DNA of 32,883 bases from Pseudorhodobacter antarcticus (GTDB taxonomy: Bacteria > Pseudomonadota > Alphaproteobacteria > Rhodobacterales > Rhodobacteraceae): positions 1 through 32,883 of the forward strand of contig CAMBWO010000010.1 of assembly GCA_945871285.1 (NCBI GenBank), in the 5' to 3' direction. Both the position numbers and the translations under genes were made by a program. Below the pieces are notes generated by a model. That model saw only the letters and a program-made list of their open reading frames with translations, was not told the DNA's origin and did no database searches. Numbering within the stretch: the stretch's first letter is position 1; the number at the start of each line of letters is the position of its first letter. This document shows, piece by piece, positions 1-8,573 of this stretch.

Positions 1-84
1 CATCAGCCCGGCATCGCCAAGCAGATCTTCAGGCCGCTCGCAGCCCTTCAGAAGTTCGTCCAGCAGTTCCTTGGAAATCGTCAT
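1..84 (-). CDS. IS256-family transposase, N-terminal fragment (continues beyond left edge)
   Basis: Minus-strand translation from the ATG at 84 reads MTISKELLDELLKGCERPEDLLGDAGLM, typical of IS256-type transposase N-termini. Confidence 0.8.
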   Translation of the reverse strand, partial: MTISKELLDELLKGCERPEDLLGDAGLM

Positions 85-147
85 CGTCCTTGCTCCTCTC
101 AGGAAGCATGGACCAAATCCCAGTTACACAGAATATCTGACACTCTC
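1..147 (-). mobile_element. End of an IS256-family insertion sequence (partial)
   Basis: Transposase start, then a terminal segment that reads GAGAGTGTCAGATATTCTGTGTAACTG on the minus strand (approx. 121-147), IS256-like end. Cytochrome c homology resumes at about 148. The exact boundary is inferred. Confidence 0.65.
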
Positions 148-438
148 CCGAACTGGCAATCAGCAAACTCGAACGGGACCTATCCTGCACCTCCCCACGA
201 TGAGACAGGTCATACGTGGCACCACGGGGATGAAATGTTGCTCAACTACATCCGCAAAGGTGGGCAAGTTGTGCTGGACGAGATGGGTGTCGATTTCATG
301 TCAGGCATGCCCGCGTTCGGTGAGCAACTTTCGGATGCCGAGATCGAAGCGATCCTCGCCTATATCAAATCGACTTGGCCAGCGCGGGTCCGCGCCACGC
401 AGGAAGACCGCACCCGCATGGAGGCGGCGAGCGAATGA
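148..438 (+). pseudogene. c-type cytochrome, 3' fragment interrupted by the IS element
   Basis: Open frame from 148: PNWQSANSNGTYPAPPHDETGHTWHHGDEMLLNYIRKGGQ...MPAFGEQLSDAEIEAILAYIKSTW, cytochrome-c-like C-terminal region. The CxxCH heme site and N-terminus are missing. Confidence 0.75.
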
Positions 439-474
439 ACCAGCACCTTAGTCTCTCCCCAAGAAGAAACCTGC

Positions 475-505
475 TTGCCTCTCAAGTGGCTAGAGGGTTC
501 ACACA
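475..505 (+). promoter_or_regulatory. Candidate MerR-family operator/promoter upstream of the DsbA-like gene
   Basis: TTGCCT-(19 bp: CTCAAGTGGCTAGAGGGTT)-CACACA. The imperfect dyad CTCAAG..CTAGAG resembles the other MerR boxes in the window, but the -10 is poor. Confidence 0.4.
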
Positions 506-542
506 CGACAAAATCAGCCCTATTTCCCAGAAGGTCTCACCT

Positions 543-1271
543 ATGCGCGTTACCCAAATGATACTTGCCGCCACGTTTGCACTAGCGTTGCCAGAACAAT
601 CCCTGTCGCAAGAGATCTCCGATGATCGGATCAAGGCGCTCGTGGCCGAAACACTTCGGGAAAATCCCGAACTGGTGCTGGAAGCCTTGCAGGCCCTGGA
701 AGCGCGCCAAGCCGAAGCTCAGGCCGCCACAGCCGCGTCTGTCCTCACCAAAGAACGCACCACTTTGGAACGCGACCCCAATGCGCCAATCCTCGGCAAT
801 CCGGACGGCGACGTCACGATTGTGGAATTCTTTGACTATAATTGCCCCTACTGCAAACGGGCCATGCCCGAAGTCAATGCCTTGATGACCGAGGACACCA
901 ACGTGCGCCTTGTTTTGCGTGAGTGGCCGATCCTGAGCGAGGGGTCTGCTTTTGCTGCCCGCGCCGCCCTGGCGTCGCGGCAGCAGGGCAAATACGCCGA
1001 AATGCACGACGCCCTGATGACGATGCGCGGCAAGGTTGAAGCAGAGGCCGTGCTGCGCATAGCAGGTGAGGTCGGTCTCGACATTGAGAAGCTGAAGATC
1101 GACATGCAGTCGCCCGAAGTTGAGGAGCATATTGCCACCTCAATGAGACTGGCCGAGGCGCTTGGTTTCAATGGCACGCCCTCGTTCGTGGTCGGCGATC
1201 AGCTGATCCCCGGTTTTGTGGAAAAGCCGCAGTTGGTCGAAGCCGTGACAGCAGCACGGGCGGTAGAATGA
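543..1271 (+). CDS. DsbA family thiol:disulfide oxidoreductase (thioredoxin fold)
   Basis: Signal peptide, FFDYNCPYCKRAMPE active site (CPYC), C-terminal GTPSFVVGDQLIPG. Confidence 0.9.
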   Translation: MRVTQMILAATFALALPEQSLSQEISDDRIKALVAETLRENPELVLEALQALEARQAEAQAATAASVLTKERTTLERDPNAPILGNPDGDVTIVEFFDYNCPYCKRAMPEVNALMTEDTNVRLVLREWPILSEGSAFAARAALASRQQGKYAEMHDALMTMRGKVEAEAVLRIAGEVGLDIEKLKIDMQSPEVEEHIATSMRLAEALGFNGTPSFVVGDQLIPGFVEKPQLVEAVTAARAVE

Positions 1272-1924
1272 GTGTCCTATTGCCGCGCTTTCCTGTCGCC
1301 CGTCTTCCATTCTCGTTTGCGGACGTGGAAAGGGTCCAGACCGCGATCAAGAGGTCATTCTTGGTGGTTGTAGTGTGGATGGCCCTGTCAGGGAACGCCT
1401 TGGCACATTCGTTCACTGCAGCTCTTATAGTCGCCGGCGATAACCGTGAAGCAAGCCTCGCAGAAGCCGTCCGCGGTTTCCTGCTGGCGGCAGACGAGCG
1501 GGATGCGCACGCGAACGAAACGTCTGACGGGCATCTGGGTGGGGTCGATGTGCATGTACTTCCGCTTCCGCGCGATGCAGCGGCGCTGGTCGAAGGCCTG
1601 ATCGGTAACCCCACCGAGCCCGGCGATGTCGTGGTCGTCTTTGGCACTGAAGCTGCAGCAAGCGAAGCCGTGCGAAAGTATCAGTCCAATAGCACCGTCT
1701 TGCTGCAAGCTGTGCTGACTGAGGGATGGGACGATGACGAAGGGACTGGCAGTTTTGTGGCGCGCTACCAACGCGCCTATGGCACCGCGCCCGGTGTGTT
1801 GGCGGCAACAGGCTATCACGCAGCGCGCCGTCTGGATGTAGCCATCAGACCGCTGGACGGTGTATTCCCGCGGGCGGCTCTGGAAGACGCTTGGCGGTCA
1901 ACCGATTCTAGGCTGCCTTGGTAA
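1268..1924 (+). CDS. Hypothetical exported protein, resembles part of a periplasmic ligand-binding fold
   Basis: ATGA overlap with the upstream DsbA-like gene; hydrophobic leader; FVARYQRAYGTAPGVLAATGYHAARRLDVAI resembles LivK-type binding proteins. Confidence 0.6.
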   Translation: MSVLLPRFPVARLPFSFADVERVQTAIKRSFLVVVVWMALSGNALAHSFTAALIVAGDNREASLAEAVRGFLLAADERDAHANETSDGHLGGVDVHVLPLPRDAAALVEGLIGNPTEPGDVVVVFGTEAAASEAVRKYQSNSTVLLQAVLTEGWDDDEGTGSFVARYQRAYGTAPGVLAATGYHAARRLDVAIRPLDGVFPRAALEDAWRSTDSRLPW

Positions 1925-1995
1925 TCCTGAAGTTCTCGGAAGTCGCCGCCTGCGCCGCGCCGCGAAGAGTCTGTGCTTTTGGCGCGTTCCCGCTT

Positions 1996-2013
1996 GCCTG
2001 ACCCAGGTCAGGC
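1996..2013. repeat. Perfect 8-bp inverted repeat GCCTGACC-CA-GGTCAGGC
   Basis: Direct reading. It lies at the convergent junction between 1268-1924(+) and the DUF411 gene(-). Confidence 0.6.
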
Positions 2014-2475
2014 GGCCGGATAGCTGGTGAAGATGCTGCTGCTGCCGTCAAGTCCGACGAGAAGAACGTCATAGGCTTCGCGCTCGGATTCTGGCCCCAT
2101 GCCGGGAGAGCCGAAAGGCATGCCTGGAACGGTGAGCCCGACAGCAGCGGGACGTTCGGCCACCAAGCGACGGATATCGGCAGCTGGGACGTGGCCTTCG
2201 ATGGTGTAGTCGCCGATCGTCGCCGTGTGGCACGAGACAAGATTATCGGGGATGCCACGTTCGCGCTTGAATGCGGTCAGTTCTTCAAGGCTGCGCTCTT
2301 CGAAGCTGACGGCAAAGCCGTTCTCGCGAAGGTGGCCGATCCAGGCATTGCAGCAGGGGCAGCCCGGATCCTTGACCACGTGGATGCTCGCGTCTGTTTC
2401 GGCCCAAACGGACGTGGTGGCGAGGCTGATGGCCCAACTCATTGCTCCGATCATGGTGCGTCGAGATATCCGCAT
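2008..2475 (-). CDS. DUF411 family metal-binding protein (copy 1)
   Basis: IHVVKDPGCPCCNAWIGHLRENGF...SCHTATIGDYTIEGHVPAADIRRL...PGMPFGSPGM, DUF411 signature; signal peptide. Confidence 0.88.
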   Translation of the reverse strand: MRISRRTMIGAMSWAISLATTSVWAETDASIHVVKDPGCPCCNAWIGHLRENGFAVSFEERSLEELTAFKRERGIPDNLVSCHTATIGDYTIEGHVPAADIRRLVAERPAAVGLTVPGMPFGSPGMGPESEREAYDVLLVGLDGSSSIFTSYPAA

Positions 2476-2575
2476 GTTTTTGTCCCTCGCAGTTGAACAC
2501 CTTACCATCTTTGTAGTGGTCTGCAGGCATCCAAGCCATCAATCTTTGGTGGATTTGTGCCCGATCACCGAAAGA

Positions 2576-3187
2576 TTACTCCAATCGCGGATCGTCAGCT
2601 TGCACCAGAAGAACACCATGATTGTTGTCTGCGTCGTCATCCGTAATCTTGCGGGTTTCGACCCCGGGCAAATCGGCAAAAGCTTCCATCATGCGCTTCG
2701 GAAACCACGTCATCGGCAAGCCTTCAAAGCCGGGGACACCTTCAAGGACCCGAGAGAGCGCAATGGTGCAGTTCGCTTTTGGAACGGCACCATAGGCCAT
2801 TGCCCGCTGCATGATCAGTGCGGCCACTTCGGGCGAAACTTCGACCGTCTGCTCCACCACGTCGAAAGTCTCGCGCGCATGGTAGTCGATATAGAAATCA
2901 ACCATTTTTGGCGTAACACCGAAATGCACATCGTTGCGCTCGGGAAGCTGCGGGTGGCGCCATGTTCCGGCGGGATCAAACATGACCCTCTGAGCGCCGT
3001 TGATCAGAAGCCCGGCATGCGCTCCAGAGCCATTGCGTGTCGAAAGCACGGTGTAGAGTGTTACCGACGTCGGGCCGGGATGCGTGTAGCGTGATGCGAC
3101 AACAGCCGCCTCCGGTGCCCAGATCGGTTCCGCCCCGCAGGCTGCCAAACTCAGGGTTGTCGCTATGGCTAGAAAAATCTTCATCAT
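2576..3187 (-). CDS. Hypothetical lipoprotein
   Basis: MMKIFLAIATTLSLAACGAE lipobox; complete ORF. No confident family call. Confidence 0.6.
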   Translation of the reverse strand: MMKIFLAIATTLSLAACGAEPIWAPEAAVVASRYTHPGPTSVTLYTVLSTRNGSGAHAGLLINGAQRVMFDPAGTWRHPQLPERNDVHFGVTPKMVDFYIDYHARETFDVVEQTVEVSPEVAALIMQRAMAYGAVPKANCTIALSRVLEGVPGFEGLPMTWFPKRMMEAFADLPGVETRKITDDDADNNHGVLLVQADDPRLE

Positions 3188-3376
3188 CTGTATCACCCGC
3201 CCGTGTAGCCAAACCATTATTCGCAAAACTTCGGTCATCCAGTAAACTTTCTGATAGGGCAGGTGGTGTATACAAATTCCGACAATTCTGCCGCATCCCC
3301 CGCAGATTTTTGGGGCGGCGCCGAGACACCAAAATGTCAAATGACTGTGCCGCATCATGCTGATAACTACAGTTCC

Positions 3377-3727
3377 ATGAACAAGTCGGCCCCCTTCGCT
3401 AAAGTCCTGGTTTTCGCAGCCTATATGCTGGCGATGCTTGTTCCCGGTTGGACCATGGGTGGAGAGCAAACTCAGGCTGAACATGCGCAGATGATGGCCA
3501 TGGCCGGTCACGAAATGACCATGGCCGATATGGGCAGCGACAAGTCAGACCAAACAATGCTCTTGTGCCAGCAACATTGTTTGGTTGTGGTTGCGGCCCT
3601 GCCGGCAGCAGATCAAACGATTGAAATAGCCGGGCACCCGATTGACGTTGTGACCGGAGATGATCCTCTGGTTTCCTCCCTGGCCTTTCCGCCCCCCGGA
3701 CATCCTCCAAAAGCCGTAGTGATCTGA
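3377..3727 (+). CDS. Small Met/His-rich exported protein (putative copper-binding)
   Basis: Hydrophobic N-terminus, then EHAQMMAMAGHEMTMADMGSDKSDQTMLLCQQHC; directly upstream of and co-oriented with an MCO. Confidence 0.6.
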   Translation: MNKSAPFAKVLVFAAYMLAMLVPGWTMGGEQTQAEHAQMMAMAGHEMTMADMGSDKSDQTMLLCQQHCLVVVAALPAADQTIEIAGHPIDVVTGDDPLVSSLAFPPPGHPPKAVVI

Positions 3728-3797
3728 CCCCGCAGAGCAGGCGCTCGCGCCATGGTCTGCCAGTCTGTTGTTTTCTGCGACTTACAGGAGAACTCAC

Positions 3798-5267
3798 ATG
3801 TCGCTTTTGACCCGACGCGGCTTTCTTGCCGCAACTTCGGCTTCGGCCGCTACTTTGCTTTTGCCCGCCCAAGTGCGTGCTCAATCCACCCGGATGACCC
3901 TTTCAGCCACATCGCGCACCATTGAGGTGCAAGGCAAGGCTGCGACAGTCTGGGGCTTGCTCGACGGCAACGGACGTTCCGGCCTTGTCCTTGATCCGGG
4001 GCAGGCCTTCGCGGTTGATCTGACCAATACGCTTGACGCACCGACCATCATCCACTGGCACGGTCAGATCCCGCCCAATATGCAGGACGGGGTGCCCGAC
4101 CTGCCGATGCCGATGCTGCAACCCGGAGAGTCCCGCGGCTATGACTTTGCCGCACGTCCCGGGACGCATTGGATGCATGCCCATATCCCCGAGCATGAAA
4201 TGCTACTGCTTGCTGCCCCGCTCGTGGTTCGCCGACCGGAAGATGTGTCGGCCGACAGGCAGGAAGTGACGCTATTCCTGCATGACTTCTCCTTCAGACC
4301 ACCAGCCGAAGTGCTGGCGGAGATCACTGGCGGCACCTCGATGGCCGGGATGGATCACAGCCAGATGGGGCAGGACGGCACGGCCGCGATGGACATGGAC
4401 GTGATGGGGCAGGGCGACGCTATGTCGATGCCGGGCATGGACGGTATGGCCATGGACCTGAACGATTACAACTTTGATGCCTATCTCACCAACGACCGCA
4501 CCCTTGACGACCCCGAGGTATTGCAGGTCGACAAAGGCGGCCGGGTCCTTGTCCGCGTCATCAATGCGGCAGCAGCGACGGTATTCTGGATCGACACAGG
4601 CAGCCTGCCGGGGCGGTTGGTCGCCGTGGATGGCGAGCCGGTCCAGCCCGTGCCCGGCAGCCGTTTCGGCTTGGCCATGGGTCAGCGGCTTGACATCGAA
4701 CTGAATGTGCCGGCCGAGGGTGGAGCTTTCCCCATCCTTGCGCTGCGAGAAGGCGCGAAAGAACGCACGGGCCTGATTCTAGCGACGCCGGGGGCTACGG
4801 TGACGAAGGTATCCAGTCTGTCTGACGCTGAACATCCGGCATTCAGCGCTGACCTTTCGCAAGAGGCTGCTTTGCGCGCCGTCATGTCGCTGCCCCAACG
4901 CGCGCCGGCTTCGCAGCCGATGCTGATGCTGGGCGGGTCGATGATGCCCTATGTCTGGACGATCAACGGCCAGACCTGGGGCAAACATGTCCCTGTCACC
5001 GCGAAGTCCGGCGACAGGGTAGAGATCACGTTCCACAACATGTCGATGATGGCGCATCCCATGCACTTGCACGGTCATGCGTTTCAGGTGGTCAGCACGG
5101 GTGGCGCGCGTTTTGCAGGTGCGGTGCGCGACACTGTGCATGTGCCACCCATGGGTATGGTGACCGTCGCGGTGGATGCAGGCGAAGCCGCGCGGTGGAT
5201 GCTGCACTGCCACCACATGCCCCACCTTTCAACGGGCATGATGACCGAGTTCGCAGTATCGGCCTAA
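3798..5267 (+). CDS. Multicopper oxidase family protein (CopA/CueO-like), Tat signal
   Basis: MSLLTRRGFLAATSASA Tat-like leader; IIHWHGQIPPN, THWMHAHIPEHE, HPMHLHGHAFQVV and MLHCHHMPHLSTGMM copper motifs; Met-rich insertion. Confidence 0.93.
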   Translation: MSLLTRRGFLAATSASAATLLLPAQVRAQSTRMTLSATSRTIEVQGKAATVWGLLDGNGRSGLVLDPGQAFAVDLTNTLDAPTIIHWHGQIPPNMQDGVPDLPMPMLQPGESRGYDFAARPGTHWMHAHIPEHEMLLLAAPLVVRRPEDVSADRQEVTLFLHDFSFRPPAEVLAEITGGTSMAGMDHSQMGQDGTAAMDMDVMGQGDAMSMPGMDGMAMDLNDYNFDAYLTNDRTLDDPEVLQVDKGGRVLVRVINAAAATVFWIDTGSLPGRLVAVDGEPVQPVPGSRFGLAMGQRLDIELNVPAEGGAFPILALREGAKERTGLILATPGATVTKVSSLSDAEHPAFSADLSQEAALRAVMSLPQRAPASQPMLMLGGSMMPYVWTINGQTWGKHVPVTAKSGDRVEITFHNMSMMAHPMHLHGHAFQVVSTGGARFAGAVRDTVHVPPMGMVTVAVDAGEAARWMLHCHHMPHLSTGMMTEFAVSA

Positions 5268-5272
5268 AAGCC

Positions 5273-5311
5273 GCCGTGGCCCGCAGTATGCTTGCGGGCC
5301 ACGGCCCTTTT
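5273..5311 (+). terminator. Rho-independent-like terminator downstream of the MCO
   Basis: Perfect 13-bp stem GCCGTGGCCCGCA / TGCGGGCCACGGC (5273-5285 / 5293-5305) with a 7-nt loop, followed by CCTTTT. Confidence 0.75.
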
Positions 5312-5326
5312 CGCAGGAGACCGGGA

Positions 5327-5848
5327 GTGACGCAATTCTTTGGACGACGCGCCGTTCTTGCGGCACTGGCAATGCCATTCGTCACGCAGCGTGCACACGC
5401 GCGAGAGCCCTTTCGACTTCGTGGGGAACCCCAGCCATTGCTCTCGCCCCCGATCGTAGACGAGTCAGGGCGCGAACGGCGTCTCGAAGACTTCGCGGGC
5501 CGTGTGATTCTCTTGAACATCTGGGCAACATGGTGCCCGCCGTGCCGGGAAGAAATGCCAATGCTCGACCGGCTTCAGGCCCGGATCGGCACATCGGATT
5601 TCCTTGTGCTTCCACTTTGCATTGATGACGCGGGCATTGACCGGGGGCGGCGCTTTTACGACGAAATCGGGATAGCAAACCTGCCGCTGTTCTGGGCTGA
5701 GTCCCTTCGTGTTCAACTGGCCCTCGCCTTTGTCGGACTTCCGACGACGCTATTGATCGACCGAGAAAGTCGTGAGATCGGGCGGCTGCAAGGCCCGTTC
5801 GATTGGGACAGTGATGAAACCGCCACCCAGATAAGTGGTCTCCTTTAA
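5327..5848 (+). CDS. TlpA-like thioredoxin family protein
   Basis: GTG start after AGGAGACCGG; LLNIWATWCPPCREEMPMLDRLQ active site. Confidence 0.85.
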   Translation: MTQFFGRRAVLAALAMPFVTQRAHAREPFRLRGEPQPLLSPPIVDESGRERRLEDFAGRVILLNIWATWCPPCREEMPMLDRLQARIGTSDFLVLPLCIDDAGIDRGRRFYDEIGIANLPLFWAESLRVQLALAFVGLPTTLLIDRESREIGRLQGPFDWDSDETATQISGLL

Positions 5849-5859
5849 CCTCTGCTCGC

Positions 5860-6336
5860 TCAGGCAGATGGATAGCTGGTGAACACGCCCAAACTGCCAT
5901 CGCGCTTAATCAGAAGCACGTCATATGCGTCGCGGCTGTCTTCTGAACCCATGCCTGGCGAGCCGTAGGGCATGTCTGGCACAGAAAGTCCAAACGCATC
6001 CGGTCTTTCGACGAGCAACCGGCGGATGTCAGCAGCGGGAACATGTCCTTCGAGCACATACCCGTCGACGGTTCCTGTGTGGCAAGAGAAGGCCTCCACC
6101 GGGACCCCTTCGTCCATCTTGTAGCGGATCAACAGGGTCCCCATCGAGACTTCATCAGTCACTGTGAAGCCTTGCTCGCGCAGGTAGTCGACCCAAGCTT
6201 CGCAACATTCACAACCGCGCCCTTTGACGACATGAATGGGGGGCTCCACCTGCGAATGCGCAATGTCTACAGGTAGTGCCAAGAAGGCCGCCGCAGCAAA
6301 CATAAATTCACGTCGTTTAACGAGCAATCCCGTCAT
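5860..6336 (-). CDS. DUF411 family metal-binding protein (copy 2)
   Basis: IHVVKGRGCECCEAWVDYLREQGF...SCHTGTVDGYVLEGHVPAADIRRLLVERPDAFGLSVPDMPYGSPGM; start overlaps the stop of the M23 gene. Confidence 0.88.
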   Translation of the reverse strand: MTGLLVKRREFMFAAAAFLALPVDIAHSQVEPPIHVVKGRGCECCEAWVDYLREQGFTVTDEVSMGTLLIRYKMDEGVPVEAFSCHTGTVDGYVLEGHVPAADIRRLLVERPDAFGLSVPDMPYGSPGMGSEDSRDAYDVLLIKRDGSLGVFTSYPSA

Positions 6337-7499
6337 CCCCGATCCTCCATTCTGGCCGACTTGAAGCCGGTCTCTTTTCGCCAAATTGCAAGAGCATTCA
6401 GATCGTCAACTGAGGCGATCTCCTGGTCAGGAAGGGCCTCGCGATCCGTCGGATCGATGGGCCGACCGTCCACACGAACTTCGTAGTGAAGGTTTGGTCC
6501 ACTCACGAGCCCTGTAGCTCCGACGGCTCCGATCCTGCTCCCGGCCTTTACCCTTGTTCCCTGTTCCGCCGTGTCGGTGATTTCCGACAGATGAGCATAT
6601 CGCGTCACGACGCCACCGCCATGATCAATATCAACCGTCAAGCCGTACCCGCGAATCGTCCCGGCAAAGATGATGCGGCCCGCCCCGGTTGCTGACACTT
6701 CGGTCCCTACAGGCGCTGCATAGTCGATACCGGTATGCATCCGTACCCCGCCCAGCACAGGATGATTGCGCCTGCCAAAGACAGAGGAAAGACGCGCCCC
6801 AAGGATTGGCGCAGCGGAGCGTTGGACGGCTTCTCCATCCTCAAAAACGATAACTGGCCCTGCAGCGTCAGACGCTACAAGTTCGAGAACGCGATCTGTC
6901 AGTTCCAGCCGCGCATAGTTCAAGCGTGGCTCGCCCGCGATGCTTCCGTCGGGAAGTTGGTCCTCCCGCCAGACAAGAGCGAAGCTTTCACCACCTTTTA
7001 TGTCGCGCCTGAAATCAACCTGGCCCGCGAGAAGTGCGGTCAGGTCAACGGCGAACCTTTCGGGCGCGTTGGCTGCGACAAGCGCCTCATACAGGGGACC
7101 CTGAAGGGTCAAAGTCTCCCGTCTGTCGACTTCCCGGATCGGGGGATCAAGCCTCTCGGCTGTGATCGGTCCGTTGAACGACAAGTTGATCTCGACCCCA
7201 TCATCAACAAACAGCGACAGTCGCAAGAGTCTCGTGGGGGTAGTTTGGTCTGCAGCCCACTCCAGCTGATGTCCGGGGCGCAGCTCTGTCAGATCATAAA
7301 CACCTGCAAGGGCCAATGCTGCCTCGGCCCTGACGTTTGGCGGAATGCCCGCTCTGCCAAGAACGCTGTCCAGAGTATCACCGGATGCGATTGTCGCCGT
7401 CGACTGCGAAAGAACATGTGACGTCGGTGGGTCCGCGAAGACCGGGACGGGTGCGGCAAGCCCGAAAGCAAGAAGCAAAAGCGTGGTGTGTCTGATCAT
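6333..7499 (-). CDS. M23 family metallopeptidase (LytM-like)
   Basis: GRRNHPVLGGVRMHTGIDYAAPVGTEVSATGAGRIIFAG...GLTVDIDHGGGVVTRYAHLS...LHYEVRVDGRPIDP; signal peptide. Confidence 0.9.
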   Translation of the reverse strand: MIRHTTLLLLAFGLAAPVPVFADPPTSHVLSQSTATIASGDTLDSVLGRAGIPPNVRAEAALALAGVYDLTELRPGHQLEWAADQTTPTRLLRLSLFVDDGVEINLSFNGPITAERLDPPIREVDRRETLTLQGPLYEALVAANAPERFAVDLTALLAGQVDFRRDIKGGESFALVWREDQLPDGSIAGEPRLNYARLELTDRVLELVASDAAGPVIVFEDGEAVQRSAAPILGARLSSVFGRRNHPVLGGVRMHTGIDYAAPVGTEVSATGAGRIIFAGTIRGYGLTVDIDHGGGVVTRYAHLSEITDTAEQGTRVKAGSRIGAVGATGLVSGPNLHYEVRVDGRPIDPTDREALPDQEIASVDDLNALAIWRKETGFKSARMEDRG

Positions 7500-7515
7500 C
7501 TGGCAGGATGGCCTT

Positions 7516-8118
7516 TCAACTGAGAGTTCGGCGAATTTTGGGAACGGCGAAGCGCCGGTCGTCATGGAAGTCGATGATGCTGGCGAAGCGTCCATCGGGG
7601 TAGAACAGAAACACACCGGCGGTGTGATCCATCGTGTAGTCGCCATCATCTTTGTCGACGCGGCGATAGGTCACGCGAAACTCTGATGCCGCGCGCGCCA
7701 CTTCGTCGGCAGTTCCCGTCAACCCCAAGATGCGGGGATCGAAGTTGCCAACGTAAGCTGCAAGCGCATCAGGCGTGTCACGCTCGGGATCGACCGAAAT
7801 CAGCGCAACAATCAGGCGGTCGGCCTCCGCACCCAGTTCCTCCAGCCAGAGCGATATGTCGCTCAGGGTCGTCGGGCAGACATCCGGACACCAGGTGAAC
7901 CCGAAGAACACCATGACCGGTCGATCGATCCAGTCTGCGGGTCTAACACGCTGATTCTTTTCGTCGGTCAGTTGCCAGGTCATCTCGCTTATTGGCACCG
8001 GCAGGACTGCACCAAGGGCTGGCCGACTGCGCGTGCGATAGGCTCCGACGCCCAGCATGAAGGCGACAGCTCCCACTGCGCTTGCAGCGCCAAGGATTAT
8101 TGCCCTGCGTCGGCGCAA
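7516..8118 (-). CDS. SCO family protein (copper chaperone-like)
   Basis: FFGFTWCPDVCPTTLSDI, Sco1/SenC CxxxC motif; downstream DYTMDHTAGVFLFYPDG. Confidence 0.9.
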   Translation of the reverse strand: MRRRRAIILGAASAVGAVAFMLGVGAYRTRSRPALGAVLPVPISEMTWQLTDEKNQRVRPADWIDRPVMVFFGFTWCPDVCPTTLSDISLWLEELGAEADRLIVALISVDPERDTPDALAAYVGNFDPRILGLTGTADEVARAASEFRVTYRRVDKDDGDYTMDHTAGVFLFYPDGRFASIIDFHDDRRFAVPKIRRTLS

Positions 8119-8570
8119 TCTGGACCCTCCGCACGCAAGGAAAGCACCTCTACATTCACTGTCACCTCGCCGGCCTTCTCGAAAGACAACGTGACAGGAA
8201 AACTGTCACCCTCCTTCAGGGCTGCAGTCAGACCCATGAGCATCCCGTGATAGCCACCCGGCGAAAGTTGGACGCTTTGACCCGCCGGGACAGGGATCGA
8301 CATCGCATGAGGCATCGACGCGACGCCATCCTTGACCACAGTCTCGTGCAACATCGGCATCCCCGCTGCTGGCGTGGAAATGCCGACAAGAGCATCGTCG
8401 GTAGCGCCAACATTGCTGATCGAGACATAGAAAACGCCAGGACGGCCAGCGCCGATGGTGACCTTAGACCAGCCATGCTCGACGCTCAGATCACCCAACG
8501 TCACGGTTTCGCAGGCAAGGGCCGCTGATGCAGTCAACGACAGGGTCGCAGCAAGCAACAAGTGTTTCAT
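8097..8570 (-). CDS. Copper chaperone PCu(A)C
   Basis: VFYVSISNVG...MLHETVVKDGVASMPHAMSIPVPAGQSVQLSPGGYHGMLMGL, the H/M-rich PCuAC motif. Confidence 0.92.
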   Translation of the reverse strand: MKHLLLAATLSLTASAALACETVTLGDLSVEHGWSKVTIGAGRPGVFYVSISNVGATDDALVGISTPAAGMPMLHETVVKDGVASMPHAMSIPVPAGQSVQLSPGGYHGMLMGLTAALKEGDSFPVTLSFEKAGEVTVNVEVLSLRAEGPDCADAGQ

Positions 8571-8573
8571 GGG

